Part shown: positions 16,140 to 23,322 of the stretch, in pieces
How the letters are laid out: each line of letters opens with the position of its first letter
How positions within the stretch are numbered: position 1 is the stretch's first letter
Assembly (NCBI RefSeq): GCF_041625495.1
Contig: NZ_JBFJTH010000028.1
Coordinates: forward strand, 1-30,941
DNA: 30,941 bases
From: Litorivivens sp041625495
GTDB lineage: Bacteria > Pseudomonadota > Gammaproteobacteria > Pseudomonadales > Spongiibacteraceae
Direction of reading: 5' to 3'
Translations under genes and position numbers: made by a program
The notes under the pieces: model-generated
Seen by the model: the letters and a program-made list of their open reading frames with translations, nothing else
What the model was told of the DNA's origin: nothing
Databases searched by the model: none

Positions 16140-16166
16140 GCCGTTGCGCTCGTAACGAGGATTTTC

Positions 16167-17174
16167 ATGGTTACCATCAAAGACGTTGCGAAATTGGCCG
16201 GCGTATCTATCGCAACGGTGTCGCGCACATTGGCTGAGCCACATAAGGTGTCGGAGAAAACCCGCGACAAGGTGATGGAGGCCGTTGCCTCCAGTGGTTA
16301 TGTCACCAATACCCTGGCGCGAAATTTTCGTCGCCGCCGCAGTAACACCGTGGTGGTGTTGGTGCCAGATATTGCCAATCCCTTTTTTGCCAATATTATT
16401 CAGGGCATTGAGCGGGTTGCGAGCCGGAGTCAGTACCGGATTCTGTTGGGCGATACCCAGGGCAACGAGAGTAGCGAGCACGCCTACGCTGAACTGGTGT
16501 CGCAGCGGCAGGCCGACGGTGTGATCTGCTTGGGGCGCAATATTCCCTTTCCCTATCGCAAGGGGCGAAAAACCCTCGACCCCGACTGGCCGCCATTTGC
16601 CATGGCTTGTGAGTATCACGGCGAAATTCCTGTGCCGACGGTCTGTATTGACAATGTCGCTGCGGCTGCAGAAGCAATTAATCATCTCATCGAGCTTGGG
16701 CACCGCGACATTGCGTTTATCAATGGTCCGGCGGATTCCCCTTTGTGTGACGACCGCATGCTGGGATTCCGACAGGCGATGCAGGCGGCGCAGCTTCCGG
16801 TCAACAGTCGCTGGCTGAAAAGCGGAGATTTTACCTTGGCGTCGGGTTATCGCTGCATGGAGGAACTCTTGACGCTGTCACGTCGTCCTACCGCGCTGTT
16901 TTGTGCTAACGACGAAATGGCGATTGGAGCCATGCAGGCGTGTCGGGATGCCGAACTAAGTTTGCCTGAGGACATGTCTGTAGTCGGGTTTGATGATATT
17001 GCCTTTGCGGCGTATTCCCACCCCCGGCTGACCACTGTAAATCAGCCGCGCAACCGGATTGGCGAACAGGTGATGAAGATGATGCTGGCGATGCTGGCGG
17101 GTGAGAACCCCACTGAGTCTAGGCTGGTGTTGCCACATGAATTAGTTGTTAGGGAGTCGACGTGCGCGGTGTAA
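16167..17174 (+). CDS. LacI-family transcriptional regulator of the sugar operon
   Basis: The repressor-type regulator has 335 residues. Residues 3–22 are the helix-turn-helix (TIKDVAKLAGVSIATVSRTL). The hinge helix NTLARNF (48–54) has Leu50, which in this family intercalates at the central CG of the operator. The remainder is a periplasmic-binding-protein-like sensor domain, with ANPFFANIIQGIE at its start, and FCANDEMAIGA then VVGFDDIAFA toward the end, typical of sugar-responsive members (GalR/CytR group). GAGG lies six bases before the ATG. As the last gene of the operon it is probably autoregulated through the operator at 8978–8991, with release by a pathway sugar or intermediate. The effector is unknown. 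Confidence 0.93.
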   Translation: MVTIKDVAKLAGVSIATVSRTLAEPHKVSEKTRDKVMEAVASSGYVTNTLARNFRRRRSNTVVVLVPDIANPFFANIIQGIERVASRSQYRILLGDTQGNESSEHAYAELVSQRQADGVICLGRNIPFPYRKGRKTLDPDWPPFAMACEYHGEIPVPTVCIDNVAAAAEAINHLIELGHRDIAFINGPADSPLCDDRMLGFRQAMQAAQLPVNSRWLKSGDFTLASGYRCMEELLTLSRRPTALFCANDEMAIGAMQACRDAELSLPEDMSVVGFDDIAFAAYSHPRLTTVNQPRNRIGEQVMKMMLAMLAGENPTESRLVLPHELVVRESTCAV

Positions 17175-17247
17175 CACCGGCCACTAGACTACCGTCCCGT
17201 CACCCCCTCAGGAGTCTTGACATAATCCCGTGTGCGCATCGCGTGGC

Positions 17248-17901
17248 TCAGTCTTGCTGGCCGTAGCTTCCGAACTTTTCCAGTACTTCCCGCATTTCCC
17301 TGTCAGTCAGTAGCTGTGGTTCGCCGATAGCAAGACATTGGTAGTAGCCTGCCGCAAGGTCTTCCACCTGAATCGCCAGATCCAGCGCCGCATGGGGCGT
17401 GGCGGCATACGCGATCTGACCGTGGTTGGCCATCAGGCAGGCGCTGCGGTTGCGCAGCGCTTCTACAACCAGTGTCGCCAGTGTGTCGGTACCAAAGGTG
17501 GCGTAGTCGGCGCATTCTATGGAGTCGCCGCCAGCAACGGCAACCATATAGTGATAGGCGGGAATGCCTTTGCGCAGGGCGGCAAGGGTGGTCGCAAAAC
17601 GTGAGTGACAGTGCACGATGGCGCCGGCATCTGGGTAGTGGCGATAGATGGCGTTATGCATATGCCACTCGCTCGAGGGCTTCAACTGACCTGCAGGCGT
17701 GTTGCCACTATCATCGACAAAAACCAGATCGTCTGAGGTGGCGTTAGCGCAGGCTTGGCCCGTGGGGGAAATCAACATGCCACCAGCGACGCGAACAGAG
17801 GCATTGCCGGTACTGCCCGGGCTAAGCCGGGCAGTACCGAGATCGTGCAAGGCGTGACACAGGGCTACTCGCTCGGCGTTGAAGTCCTGTATCGGCTCCA
17901 T
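17248..17901 (-). CDS. fucA: Class II aldolase, L-fuculose-phosphate aldolase-like
   Basis: The product has 217 residues, against 215 for E. coli FucA. The zinc ligands and catalytic glutamate align with a constant offset of five: Glu78, His97, His99 and His160 correspond to FucA Glu73, His92, His94 and His155. The phosphate-binding stretch (GSTGNASVR), PSSEW, HYMVAVAGGDSI, YATFGT and the C-terminal EKFGSYG also match FucA. The known reaction is retro-aldol cleavage of a ketose phosphate to DHAP and lactaldehyde. Close relatives (RhaD, AraD, MtnB) are alternatives. The ATG at 17901 is one base after the htpX stop, so it is probably read from the htpX operon. It converges on the LacI gene. No fucose isomerase or kinase is nearby, so the true substrate is open. 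Confidence 0.82.
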   Translation of the reverse strand: MEPIQDFNAERVALCHALHDLGTARLSPGSTGNASVRVAGGMLISPTGQACANATSDDLVFVDDSGNTPAGQLKPSSEWHMHNAIYRHYPDAGAIVHCHSRFATTLAALRKGIPAYHYMVAVAGGDSIECADYATFGTDTLATLVVEALRNRSACLMANHGQIAYAATPHAALDLAIQVEDLAAGYYQCLAIGEPQLLTDREMREVLEKFGSYGQQD

Positions 17902-17902
17902 A

Positions 17903-18796
17903 TTACTGGGCGCCGTAGCGCAGGGCCTCAATGCGTTTTTCCAGCGGTGGGTGGCTGCTGAAAAGCTCAGCCAGCGATTGACCCTTGGCCTTGCGGATAC
18001 CAAAGGCGGTCAGTTCGCCAGGCATATCACCGGGGTCAACGCCCTGTTCGGCTTGCAAGCGCTGCAGGGCGGCAATCATTGATTGCCGATCGGCCAGTGT
18101 GGCGCCTGCGTGATCCGCGCGAAACTCGCGCCAGCGCGAGAACCACATCACGATGGCGGAGGCCAGTATGGCCAGCAACATCTCGGTGATCATCACGACA
18201 ATATAATAGCCAAAGCTGTAGCCGCGCTCGGTTTTAAATACGACCCGGTCGATGGTGTGGCCGATGACGCGAGCAAAGAACATCACGAAGGTATTCACGA
18301 CACCCTGAATGAGCGTAAGGGTCACCATATCGCCGTTGGTTACGTGGCCAATCTCGTGGGCGAGCACCGCTTTTACTTCCTCGGGACGGAAGCGTTGCAG
18401 GAGCCCGGCAGACACTGCGACCAGTGCATCGTTGCGGTTCCAGCCAGTGGCAAAGGCGTTGGAGCTGTGGGAGGGAAAGATGCCCACTTCCGGCATTTTA
18501 ATGCCGGCTTTGTCTGACAGCTCTTGAACCGTTTGTATCAGCCAGCGCTCTTCGCGGTTGCGCGGCTCTGTGATGATCTGGGTGCCGGTGCTGCGTTTAG
18601 CCATCCATTTGGACAGGAAAAGCGAAATGAGTGAGCCTGACATGCCAAAGATGCCGCAGAACACCAGTAAGGCGGTCATGTTGAGATCCACCCCGTTGGC
18701 TTGCAGGTAGCCGGAGAACCCCAGAAGGTTCATAACCGTGCTTGCAACAATCAGGATGGCAAAGTTGGTGACGAGAAAGAGGGCGATTCTGAGCAT
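17903..18796 (-). CDS. htpX: Membrane zinc metalloprotease HtpX
   Basis: The product has 297 residues, against 293 in E. coli. Helices at about 4–25 and 38–62 are followed by the cytoplasmic protease domain with the zinc motif HEIGH at 147–151. GWNRNDALVAVS and further helices near 160–215 are also typical, and the third zinc ligand region (EFRADHAGA) is present. HtpX is known to degrade misfolded inner-membrane proteins together with FtsH. The ATG at 18796 was chosen because the family's N-terminus MLRIALFL begins there; the upstream part of the frame is a shadow of the next gene. It lies 13 bases after the small gene at 18810–19115 and directly before the aldolase gene. Confidence 0.96.
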   Translation of the reverse strand: MLRIALFLVTNFAILIVASTVMNLLGFSGYLQANGVDLNMTALLVFCGIFGMSGSLISLFLSKWMAKRSTGTQIITEPRNREERWLIQTVQELSDKAGIKMPEVGIFPSHSSNAFATGWNRNDALVAVSAGLLQRFRPEEVKAVLAHEIGHVTNGDMVTLTLIQGVVNTFVMFFARVIGHTIDRVVFKTERGYSFGYYIVVMITEMLLAILASAIVMWFSRWREFRADHAGATLADRQSMIAALQRLQAEQGVDPGDMPGELTAFGIRKAKGQSLAELFSSHPPLEKRIEALRYGAQ

Positions 18797-18809
18797 CGAC
18801 GTGATTCCG

Positions 18810-19115
18810 TTAGCCTTGTTCGGCTGATATATGGGGGCGATCAGTGGTGGTTTCAAGCGGCGCCTGGTCGTCCTCCACCATTGGCAGCGGGATGTCTGAC
18901 GCTTCAACCTGTGGATTACCGAAGTCGTCCACCTCGCATTCGAGATAGTGGGCGCGCAATTCCATGTCCTTGGAGCTGAGTTCAAATACCATATTAATAG
19001 CATCGACCTTGTCGGCGCAGCGAAATACGACGCGCCGGTCCCTGCCGTCTGTCCATTCCTTTTGCTTGTTCAGATAGTGGCCGTGCTGGTTTTGAATCAC
19101 AAAGGTTTTAGGCAT
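18810..19115 (-). CDS. Small acidic protein of unknown function, upstream of htpX
   Basis: The product has 101 residues and I do not recognise its family. It is soluble, with no signal or membrane helix. The first half is mixed alpha/beta (TFVIQNQHGHYLNKQKEW, then RVVFRCADKVDAINMVFEL); the second half is acidic and looks disordered (VEDDQAPLETTTD). It appears to be co-transcribed with htpX 13 bases downstream, from a promoter with a consensus -35 box. Its coding nature rests on the position in an operon, a good fit between two genes and a natural protein composition. A stress-related or htpX-related role would be guesswork. Confidence 0.7.
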   Translation of the reverse strand: MPKTFVIQNQHGHYLNKQKEWTDGRDRRVVFRCADKVDAINMVFELSSKDMELRAHYLECEVDDFGNPQVEASDIPLPMVEDDQAPLETTTDRPHISAEQG

Positions 19116-19138
19116 AGCGGTTAGGTTGAGTCCTCATG

Positions 19139-19166
19139 GTTACAGGTTAACGTAGAGAGATGTCAA
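19139..19166 (-). promoter_or_regulatory. Probable promoter of the small gene–htpX–aldolase operon
   Basis: On the minus strand a perfect -35 box TTGACA (19161–19166) is followed by a 16-base spacer and a -10 box TGTAAC (19139–19144, 4 of 6). The start site would lie about 15 to 20 bases before the ATG of the first gene, giving a very short leader. Confidence 0.5.
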
Positions 19167-19205
19167 TTCGCGTATTGTCTCTGAAAATAGCGCTGCAGGT
19201 AAGTA

Positions 19206-19928
19206 TTACTCATCCAGCAGGATATCTTTGGCTAGGTTGATCTGTGACGCCAGATAGTCGTTGCCGCCGCGATCCGGGTGCAGTTTCTGCATCAGGCTGC
19301 GATGGGCTTTGATAATGGCATCGCGATCGGCGTCCTCGGTCAAACCGAGGACCGCCAGTGCCTGCGCGCGTGTCATGCTGCTGCCGGCATTTGATTGATT
19401 GGACTGGGATTGGTTCCAGTTGTCGCCAAATCGGTATTTGAAATAAGCATTGAGCAGATTAATGCTGTCTTGGTCGTTCTCGCAGCTCAGGTAAAGTTGT
19501 TGCAGCTCTTCCTGCGATAAGGCATCCAGTGTTTTGCCGGCAAAGTTGCCCTGCTTAACGGTGCCGCTGAGGCGGTTGCTGTCGTGATCCATACGCATCT
19601 GCAGCCAGTCAGTTTCTACTTCTGAGGTGTTGCCGCCACTGGCACCTTGCCCTGCAGCGCTGGCTTTGCGTTGATGTTGTATGAAAGGAATCATCCGAAT
19701 CAGTAGAGGAAAGGCCTGGCGTACGAAGGGCAGCAGCGCGCCGATGAGCGCGCCAATCCAGTGGACCCGGCCGGTTAGAGCCAGTAGCACCAGCGCGCCG
19801 GCCAGTACGGTTACGGTCAGGGTGAAATAGTATTTGCGGCGATCGGCGGGCGGCTTGCTGTTGGTTCGGCGCACCACGGTAATAATCGCAAACAGTACCG
19901 CACCGGCCAATAATAATCGCAATAACAC
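19206..19928 (-). CDS. Membrane-anchored DnaJ-domain protein
   Basis: The product has 240 residues. Two or three hydrophobic segments (about 2–20, 33–52 and 56–82) are followed by a low-complexity linker (88–104). A conserved middle region (about 106–170, MRMDHDSNRLSG onward) is followed by a C-terminal J domain (about 187–240) with the HPD triad at 217–219. J domains stimulate Hsp70 ATPase; a C-terminal J domain on a membrane protein recalls the Pam18/Tim14 arrangement. The orientation puts the J domain in the cytoplasm. The GTG start at 19928 shares one base with the stop of the VWA gene (TAGTG), so the two are translationally coupled. The client is unknown. Confidence 0.85.
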   Translation of the reverse strand: MLLRLLLAGAVLFAIITVVRRTNSKPPADRRKYYFTLTVTVLAGALVLLALTGRVHWIGALIGALLPFVRQAFPLLIRMIPFIQHQRKASAAGQGASGGNTSEVETDWLQMRMDHDSNRLSGTVKQGNFAGKTLDALSQEELQQLYLSCENDQDSINLLNAYFKYRFGDNWNQSQSNQSNAGSSMTRAQALAVLGLTEDADRDAIIKAHRSLMQKLHPDRGGNDYLASQINLAKDILLDE

Positions 19929-20614
19929 TACAGCTGCTCCAGTAAATGTCTGGCGGCATTATCCTGTAATTTGCGCAGGGCATCCACGCCGCCGCTGGCA
20001 TAGCTTGCGACAGCGCGTAGCAAATCCCGCAATTGGGCGGCGCTGGCCGCATCAAAGCGCGCATAAGCGCCACCGCTGAGCTTGGCCAGGCGTTTGAAAA
20101 CGCGGGTGACATCGCCGTCACTGCCTTCCTGAAAAAGAAACAGGGGTAGCTGACGCAGGCCGCACTCGCCGGCGAGACCGCACAGAGCGTCGACGGACTC
20201 TTCCACGGCGTCGCCGATAAAAATCACCGCCTTGAGCTTTTCCTGCTGGTGTTCAGCGAGGCAGTGACGCAAGAGGGTATGAATCTGGGTATAGCCTGCA
20301 GCGCAGCGTACGCTGACCATTTCGTCGTGTAACTGGCCGGGGGAACGGCCCCAGGGGCTGGCATGGAATTGTCCGAGCCCTCGGTAGTAACACAGTTGAA
20401 TGCTCAGGCCACCCAGCGTTTTGCTGGCGTCGAACATTTCGCCGTGCAGGGCCCGTGCCTGATCCCAGGTGGGCTGGCGGCTGGCGGTGGCATCGAGTGC
20501 AAACACTAGTCTGCAGCCGCTAACATCGCGTTTTGCGGGCAGTTTCTCGGCTTTATCGAGAAATGACGCAATGGCTTGGCTGGATGAGCGTTTTTCGGGG
20601 AAACTCTCGGTCAC
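19928..20614 (-). CDS. VWA-domain protein coupled to a DnaJ-like partner
   Basis: The product has 228 residues. The start is GTG at 20614 with AGGAGA about six bases upstream. A single von Willebrand factor A-like domain covers about residues 33–200. The metal-site motif begins LVFALDATASR (Asp41, Thr43, Ser45, the DxTxS form), with later VIFIGDAVEE supplying the next acidic ligand. There is no signal peptide, so it is cytoplasmic. VWA domains bind partner proteins through a metal ion and often work with chaperone-like ATPases. The one-base overlap with the membrane J-protein gene suggests that the two products act together. I do not know a characterised homologue. Confidence 0.82.
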   Translation of the reverse strand: MTESFPEKRSSSQAIASFLDKAEKLPAKRDVSGCRLVFALDATASRQPTWDQARALHGEMFDASKTLGGLSIQLCYYRGLGQFHASPWGRSPGQLHDEMVSVRCAAGYTQIHTLLRHCLAEHQQEKLKAVIFIGDAVEESVDALCGLAGECGLRQLPLFLFQEGSDGDVTRVFKRLAKLSGGAYARFDAASAAQLRDLLRAVASYASGGVDALRKLQDNAARHLLEQL

Positions 20615-20656
20615 CGCATTCTCCTGTACCCTGCAAGCTGTGCTAAAGTCCGCTTA

Positions 20657-20662
20657 ATTATA
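20657..20662 (-). promoter_or_regulatory. Candidate -10 box for the VWA–DnaJ operon
   Basis: TATAAT is present on the minus strand 43 bases before the VWA gene start, within the 69-base divergent gap. No good -35 is visible at 16–18 bases. The AT-rich centre may serve both divergent genes. Confidence 0.3.
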
Positions 20663-20683
20663 CAGATAACACGAAAACTCCCT

Positions 20684-21652
20684 ATGGAATCCACTCCTTC
20701 TTCGGTTATGGGCTGGCAGGATATTTCCTCAGCACACCGAGAACGCCTCTTCAAAACGCTCAGTGAGCAGCAAACTGGCGACAGCGACTGGGATCAGGTT
20801 TTTGCGCTGATGCGCCAGGGCCAGCGGGCTGCGGAGCAGGCGGATCTGGGCGATTTGGCAGATCAGTTCGCCGCCGGCCAGCATCTTGTGATCGATGAGC
20901 TCAAGAAAGGTGGCCGTTTTTACGAATGGGAGCTGCAGTTCATGCAGTTGGGCATGGCTACCGGTGCCTTGTCCCTGGTGTACGATCGAATAGCGGCTCA
21001 CTACCGCCTGCTGGGCGCCTTTCTTGATGAGATGCGCCGTAACCTACTGGCACCGGTCGTGATCATGCTCGCGCTTATTGTGGGTATGCCAGCAACCAGT
21101 TTTGCACTGGGAGAGATCAGCCTCTATGCAGCACTGGGGAATTTTCTGTTGGCATTGCTGCCGGGGATTGTGCTGGTTTGTGTCGTGCCGCTGTCGCTGA
21201 TGGCCTATCGCTCAGGTTGGGTGCCGGACGGGCTCAAGGGGCTGGTGTTTCGATTGCCGGGGATTGGTCGTTTACTGGCGCGCTACCAGACCTTTCATTT
21301 TCTGAGCCACCTCAATTTGTGTATAGCGGCTGGCTTTACCTTGCCTCAGGCTTTGAAGCACGCCGCGCGCCGGATGCCAGGAACCCCGATGAAAGCGCGT
21401 TTTCTGGGAGTGCATCACGCGGTGGAAGGTGGCGACAAATTGTCGGCTGCCCTGCAGAACAGCAAGATCCTGGACGGTGTTGCGGTGCCGGGGCTAGCCA
21501 GTACGGCGACTGCACTGGATGCCCAGATTGCACTGACTAAAGCGGTGTACGAGGACTGTGTTGCGCAGGCGGAATTCTGGTCGGGCGCGCTGCCTTGGCT
21601 GCTATTGGCACTGGCGCCTTACGTCGTGCTGATTAATGCCGTGTCGTTGTAG
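20684..21652 (+). CDS. Orphan GspF/PilC-like (T2SF domain) inner-membrane protein
   Basis: The product has 322 residues. A soluble helical N-terminus (about 1–115) has the T2SF-like pattern ELKKGGRFYEWELQFMQLGMATGALSLVYDRIA (split here only for naming; about residues 73–106), followed by two hydrophobic segments (about 119–142 and 148–170). A second helical domain (about 200–290) contains FLSHLNLCIAAGFTLPQAL and VEGGDKLSAAL. A final membrane helix lies at about 297–320. This is the duplicated layout of type II secretion/type IV pilus platform proteins, but shorter (usual length about 400) and without neighbouring gspE, gspG or pil genes. A role in secretion is possible but not shown. It is divergent from the VWA–DnaJ pair. 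Confidence 0.75.
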   Translation: MESTPSSVMGWQDISSAHRERLFKTLSEQQTGDSDWDQVFALMRQGQRAAEQADLGDLADQFAAGQHLVIDELKKGGRFYEWELQFMQLGMATGALSLVYDRIAAHYRLLGAFLDEMRRNLLAPVVIMLALIVGMPATSFALGEISLYAALGNFLLALLPGIVLVCVVPLSLMAYRSGWVPDGLKGLVFRLPGIGRLLARYQTFHFLSHLNLCIAAGFTLPQALKHAARRMPGTPMKARFLGVHHAVEGGDKLSAALQNSKILDGVAVPGLASTATALDAQIALTKAVYEDCVAQAEFWSGALPWLLLALAPYVVLINAVSL

Positions 21653-21839
21653 AAGGCGCCAGAACCCTTTTCTTGCCACTCAGTTCGGCCATTTGATCCA
21701 GGTAATGCTTGCGCGCCAGCAATTCCGTCTCAATCTTGCGCCGTTCCCGAGCGCTTTCCCACTCATCGTTCTTTAATAGATCCAATAGCTTGCGGCTGCA
21801 CAGCGCCTTTACATTCAAATCTTTTTCCTGGGTTTTCAT
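21633..21839 (-). CDS. Small charged helical protein of unknown function
   Basis: The product has 68 residues, strongly charged and predicted helical (KALCSRKLLDLLKNDEWESARERR, residues about 11–34, then ETELLARKHYLDQMAEL). There is no signal or membrane helix. AAGG lies nine bases before the ATG at 21839. Its 3' end overlaps that of the convergent GspF-like gene by 20 bases. The composition and ribosome binding site favour a real gene; the function is unknown. It lies divergently from speC. Confidence 0.6.
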   Translation of the reverse strand: MKTQEKDLNVKALCSRKLLDLLKNDEWESARERRKIETELLARKHYLDQMAELSGKKRVLAPSTTTRH

Positions 21840-21994
21840 AAGTCTCTACCTTGTTCTTGTCTGCCTTTGTAGTGACGTGTATTTTGCGTGCTTTAAATGA
21901 CACCCAAATGACAGGGTGAGTTCCCATGTCGTCCGTGGTAAAACTGCCGCTCCCAAGCGTGAAATATTGCCTTGCGCGGGCATGAATATTTTAT

Positions 21995-22022
21995 TTGCGT
22001 GTGTCGAAATATGCTGTACGAT
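21995..22022 (+). promoter_or_regulatory. Candidate promoter of speC
   Basis: TTGCGT (21995–22000) and TACGAT (22017–22022) are separated by 16 bases. They would start a transcript with a leader of about 60 bases before the speC ATG. Both boxes are 4–5 of 6 matches. Confidence 0.4.
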
Positions 22023-22091
22023 TCGCGCCCTTTTCCGGTACCCCTGATTGGCAGTGGCACCACCAACCTGGCTAAAGCGGGGTTTATGCAA

Positions 22092-23252
22092 ATGGAGCAA
22101 ACGGTTCTTCCTGAAAGCAACTGGCAGCGAATTCGCGATTTTGCCGCAGACAAGCAAACACCTTGTCTGGTGGTGGATCGCGATATAATTCGTGGAAAGT
22201 TCCAGGAATTGCGGGAGGTGTTCCCTTACGCGTCTGTTTATTACGCAATGAAGGCGAACCCGGACCAGGCTGTTCTCCGTTGCCTGGAAGAGATGGGCTC
22301 CAATTTTGATATTGCCTCTGTCTATGAGCTGGACAAGCTGCTGGATCTGGATGTCAGTCCGGATCGCATGAGTTACGGAAACACGATCAAGAAGGCCCGC
22401 GAGATTGAATATGCCTATAACAAGGGTATTCGTATGTTCGCTACCGACAGCGAGTCGGATCTGCGCAACATTGCCAAATACGCGCCGGGCAGCAAGTTGT
22501 ATGTGCGTATTCTGACTGAAGGGACCGAAACGGCCGACTGGCCTCTGTCGCGCAAGTTCGGCTGTCAGGCGGATATGGCTATTGAGCTGATTGTGCTGGC
22601 GAAGGAGCTGGGTCTGGATGCTTGTGGTATTTCTTTCCACGTGGGTTCCCAGCAGCGTGACATCGGTGCTTGGGATGCGGCCATTGCCAAAGTGCGCTTC
22701 ATCTACGACCGCGTGGCTGAACACGGTATCAAACTGCGCCTGATCAATATGGGCGGCGGTCTGCCAGCGGTCTACAGTAACCGCAGTCACGATATCGAAG
22801 CTTACGGTACTGCGATTCGCCGTTTTCTGGATGAAGACTTCGGCGATGACCAGCCGGAGATCATCATCGAGCCCGGCCGCTCTCTGGTGGGTGAGAGCGG
22901 TGTGCTGATCAGTGAAGTGGTACTGGTTTCGCGCAAATCTCGCGATTCGCTTTACCGCTGGGTGTTTTTGGATGTAGGTCTGTTTGGCGGCTTGATCGAG
23001 TCTCTGGGCGAGTCCATCAAATATCCGGTGTACTGTGATAAAGCGGGTGTGTGTGGTGAAGAAGAGGAAGTCGTGCTGGCCGGGCCAACCTGCGACAGTA
23101 TGGATATTCTCTATGAAGACCATCGCTATGCACTGCCGCAATCCCTCGAGGCAGGCGACCGGCTATACTGGTTGTCGACGGGTGCGTACACCACGAGCTA
23201 CAGTTCAGTAGAATTCAACGGTTTCCCGCCGCTGAAAACCTACGTTATCTGA
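22092..23252 (+). CDS. speC: PLP-dependent ornithine decarboxylase (alanine-racemase fold)
   Basis: The product has 386 residues from the ATG at 22092 and matches the Pseudomonas SpeC type (387). The enzyme makes putrescine from ornithine, the first step of polyamine synthesis in the cytoplasm. The PLP lysine is Lys54 in YYAMKANPD. SYGNTIKK, the GSQQ loop, the PLP-phosphate loop GGG (221–223), EPGRSL, and the catalytic cysteine Cys334 in GPTCDSMD follow in the expected order. The C-terminus (WLSTGAYTTSYSSVEFNGFPPLK, about 359–381) is typical. The start was chosen because GGGG lies nine bases upstream and the family begins about here; ATG 22086 and ATG 22011 are in frame alternatives. Ornithine versus lysine preference cannot be settled by eye. 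Confidence 0.92.
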   Translation: MEQTVLPESNWQRIRDFAADKQTPCLVVDRDIIRGKFQELREVFPYASVYYAMKANPDQAVLRCLEEMGSNFDIASVYELDKLLDLDVSPDRMSYGNTIKKAREIEYAYNKGIRMFATDSESDLRNIAKYAPGSKLYVRILTEGTETADWPLSRKFGCQADMAIELIVLAKELGLDACGISFHVGSQQRDIGAWDAAIAKVRFIYDRVAEHGIKLRLINMGGGLPAVYSNRSHDIEAYGTAIRRFLDEDFGDDQPEIIIEPGRSLVGESGVLISEVVLVSRKSRDSLYRWVFLDVGLFGGLIESLGESIKYPVYCDKAGVCGEEEEVVLAGPTCDSMDILYEDHRYALPQSLEAGDRLYWLSTGAYTTSYSSVEFNGFPPLKTYVI

Positions 23253-23322
23253 TAACTATTGCGCCGGTGCGGTCGGCCTTTGTCCGATGTTGTCCTATCG
23301 GGAGAGGTCGGCTTTTGCCCCT

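Noticed and set aside
17167..17179. CGGTGTAACACCG palindrome at the LacI gene end as a terminator
   Set aside because: The stem has only six pairs and a one-base centre, and no T-run follows on either strand. It also spans the stop codon.
17217..17222. TTGACA between the LacI and aldolase genes as a promoter
   Set aside because: No acceptable -10 box follows at 16–18 bases, and the downstream plus strand is antisense to the aldolase gene.
21846..23141. Long open frame antisense to speC (431 codons)
   Set aside because: It runs opposite a certain gene, lacks a ribosome binding site, has no recognisable domain, and its residue composition (His, Gln, Arg rich) is what the complementary strand of a GC-rich gene gives.
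23271..23320. Direct repeat GGTCGGCCTTTGTCC / GGTCGGCTTTTGCCC between speC and holA
   Set aside because: There are only two copies of 15 bases with two differences and no stable hairpin with a T-run, so it is likely chance in a short convergent gap.
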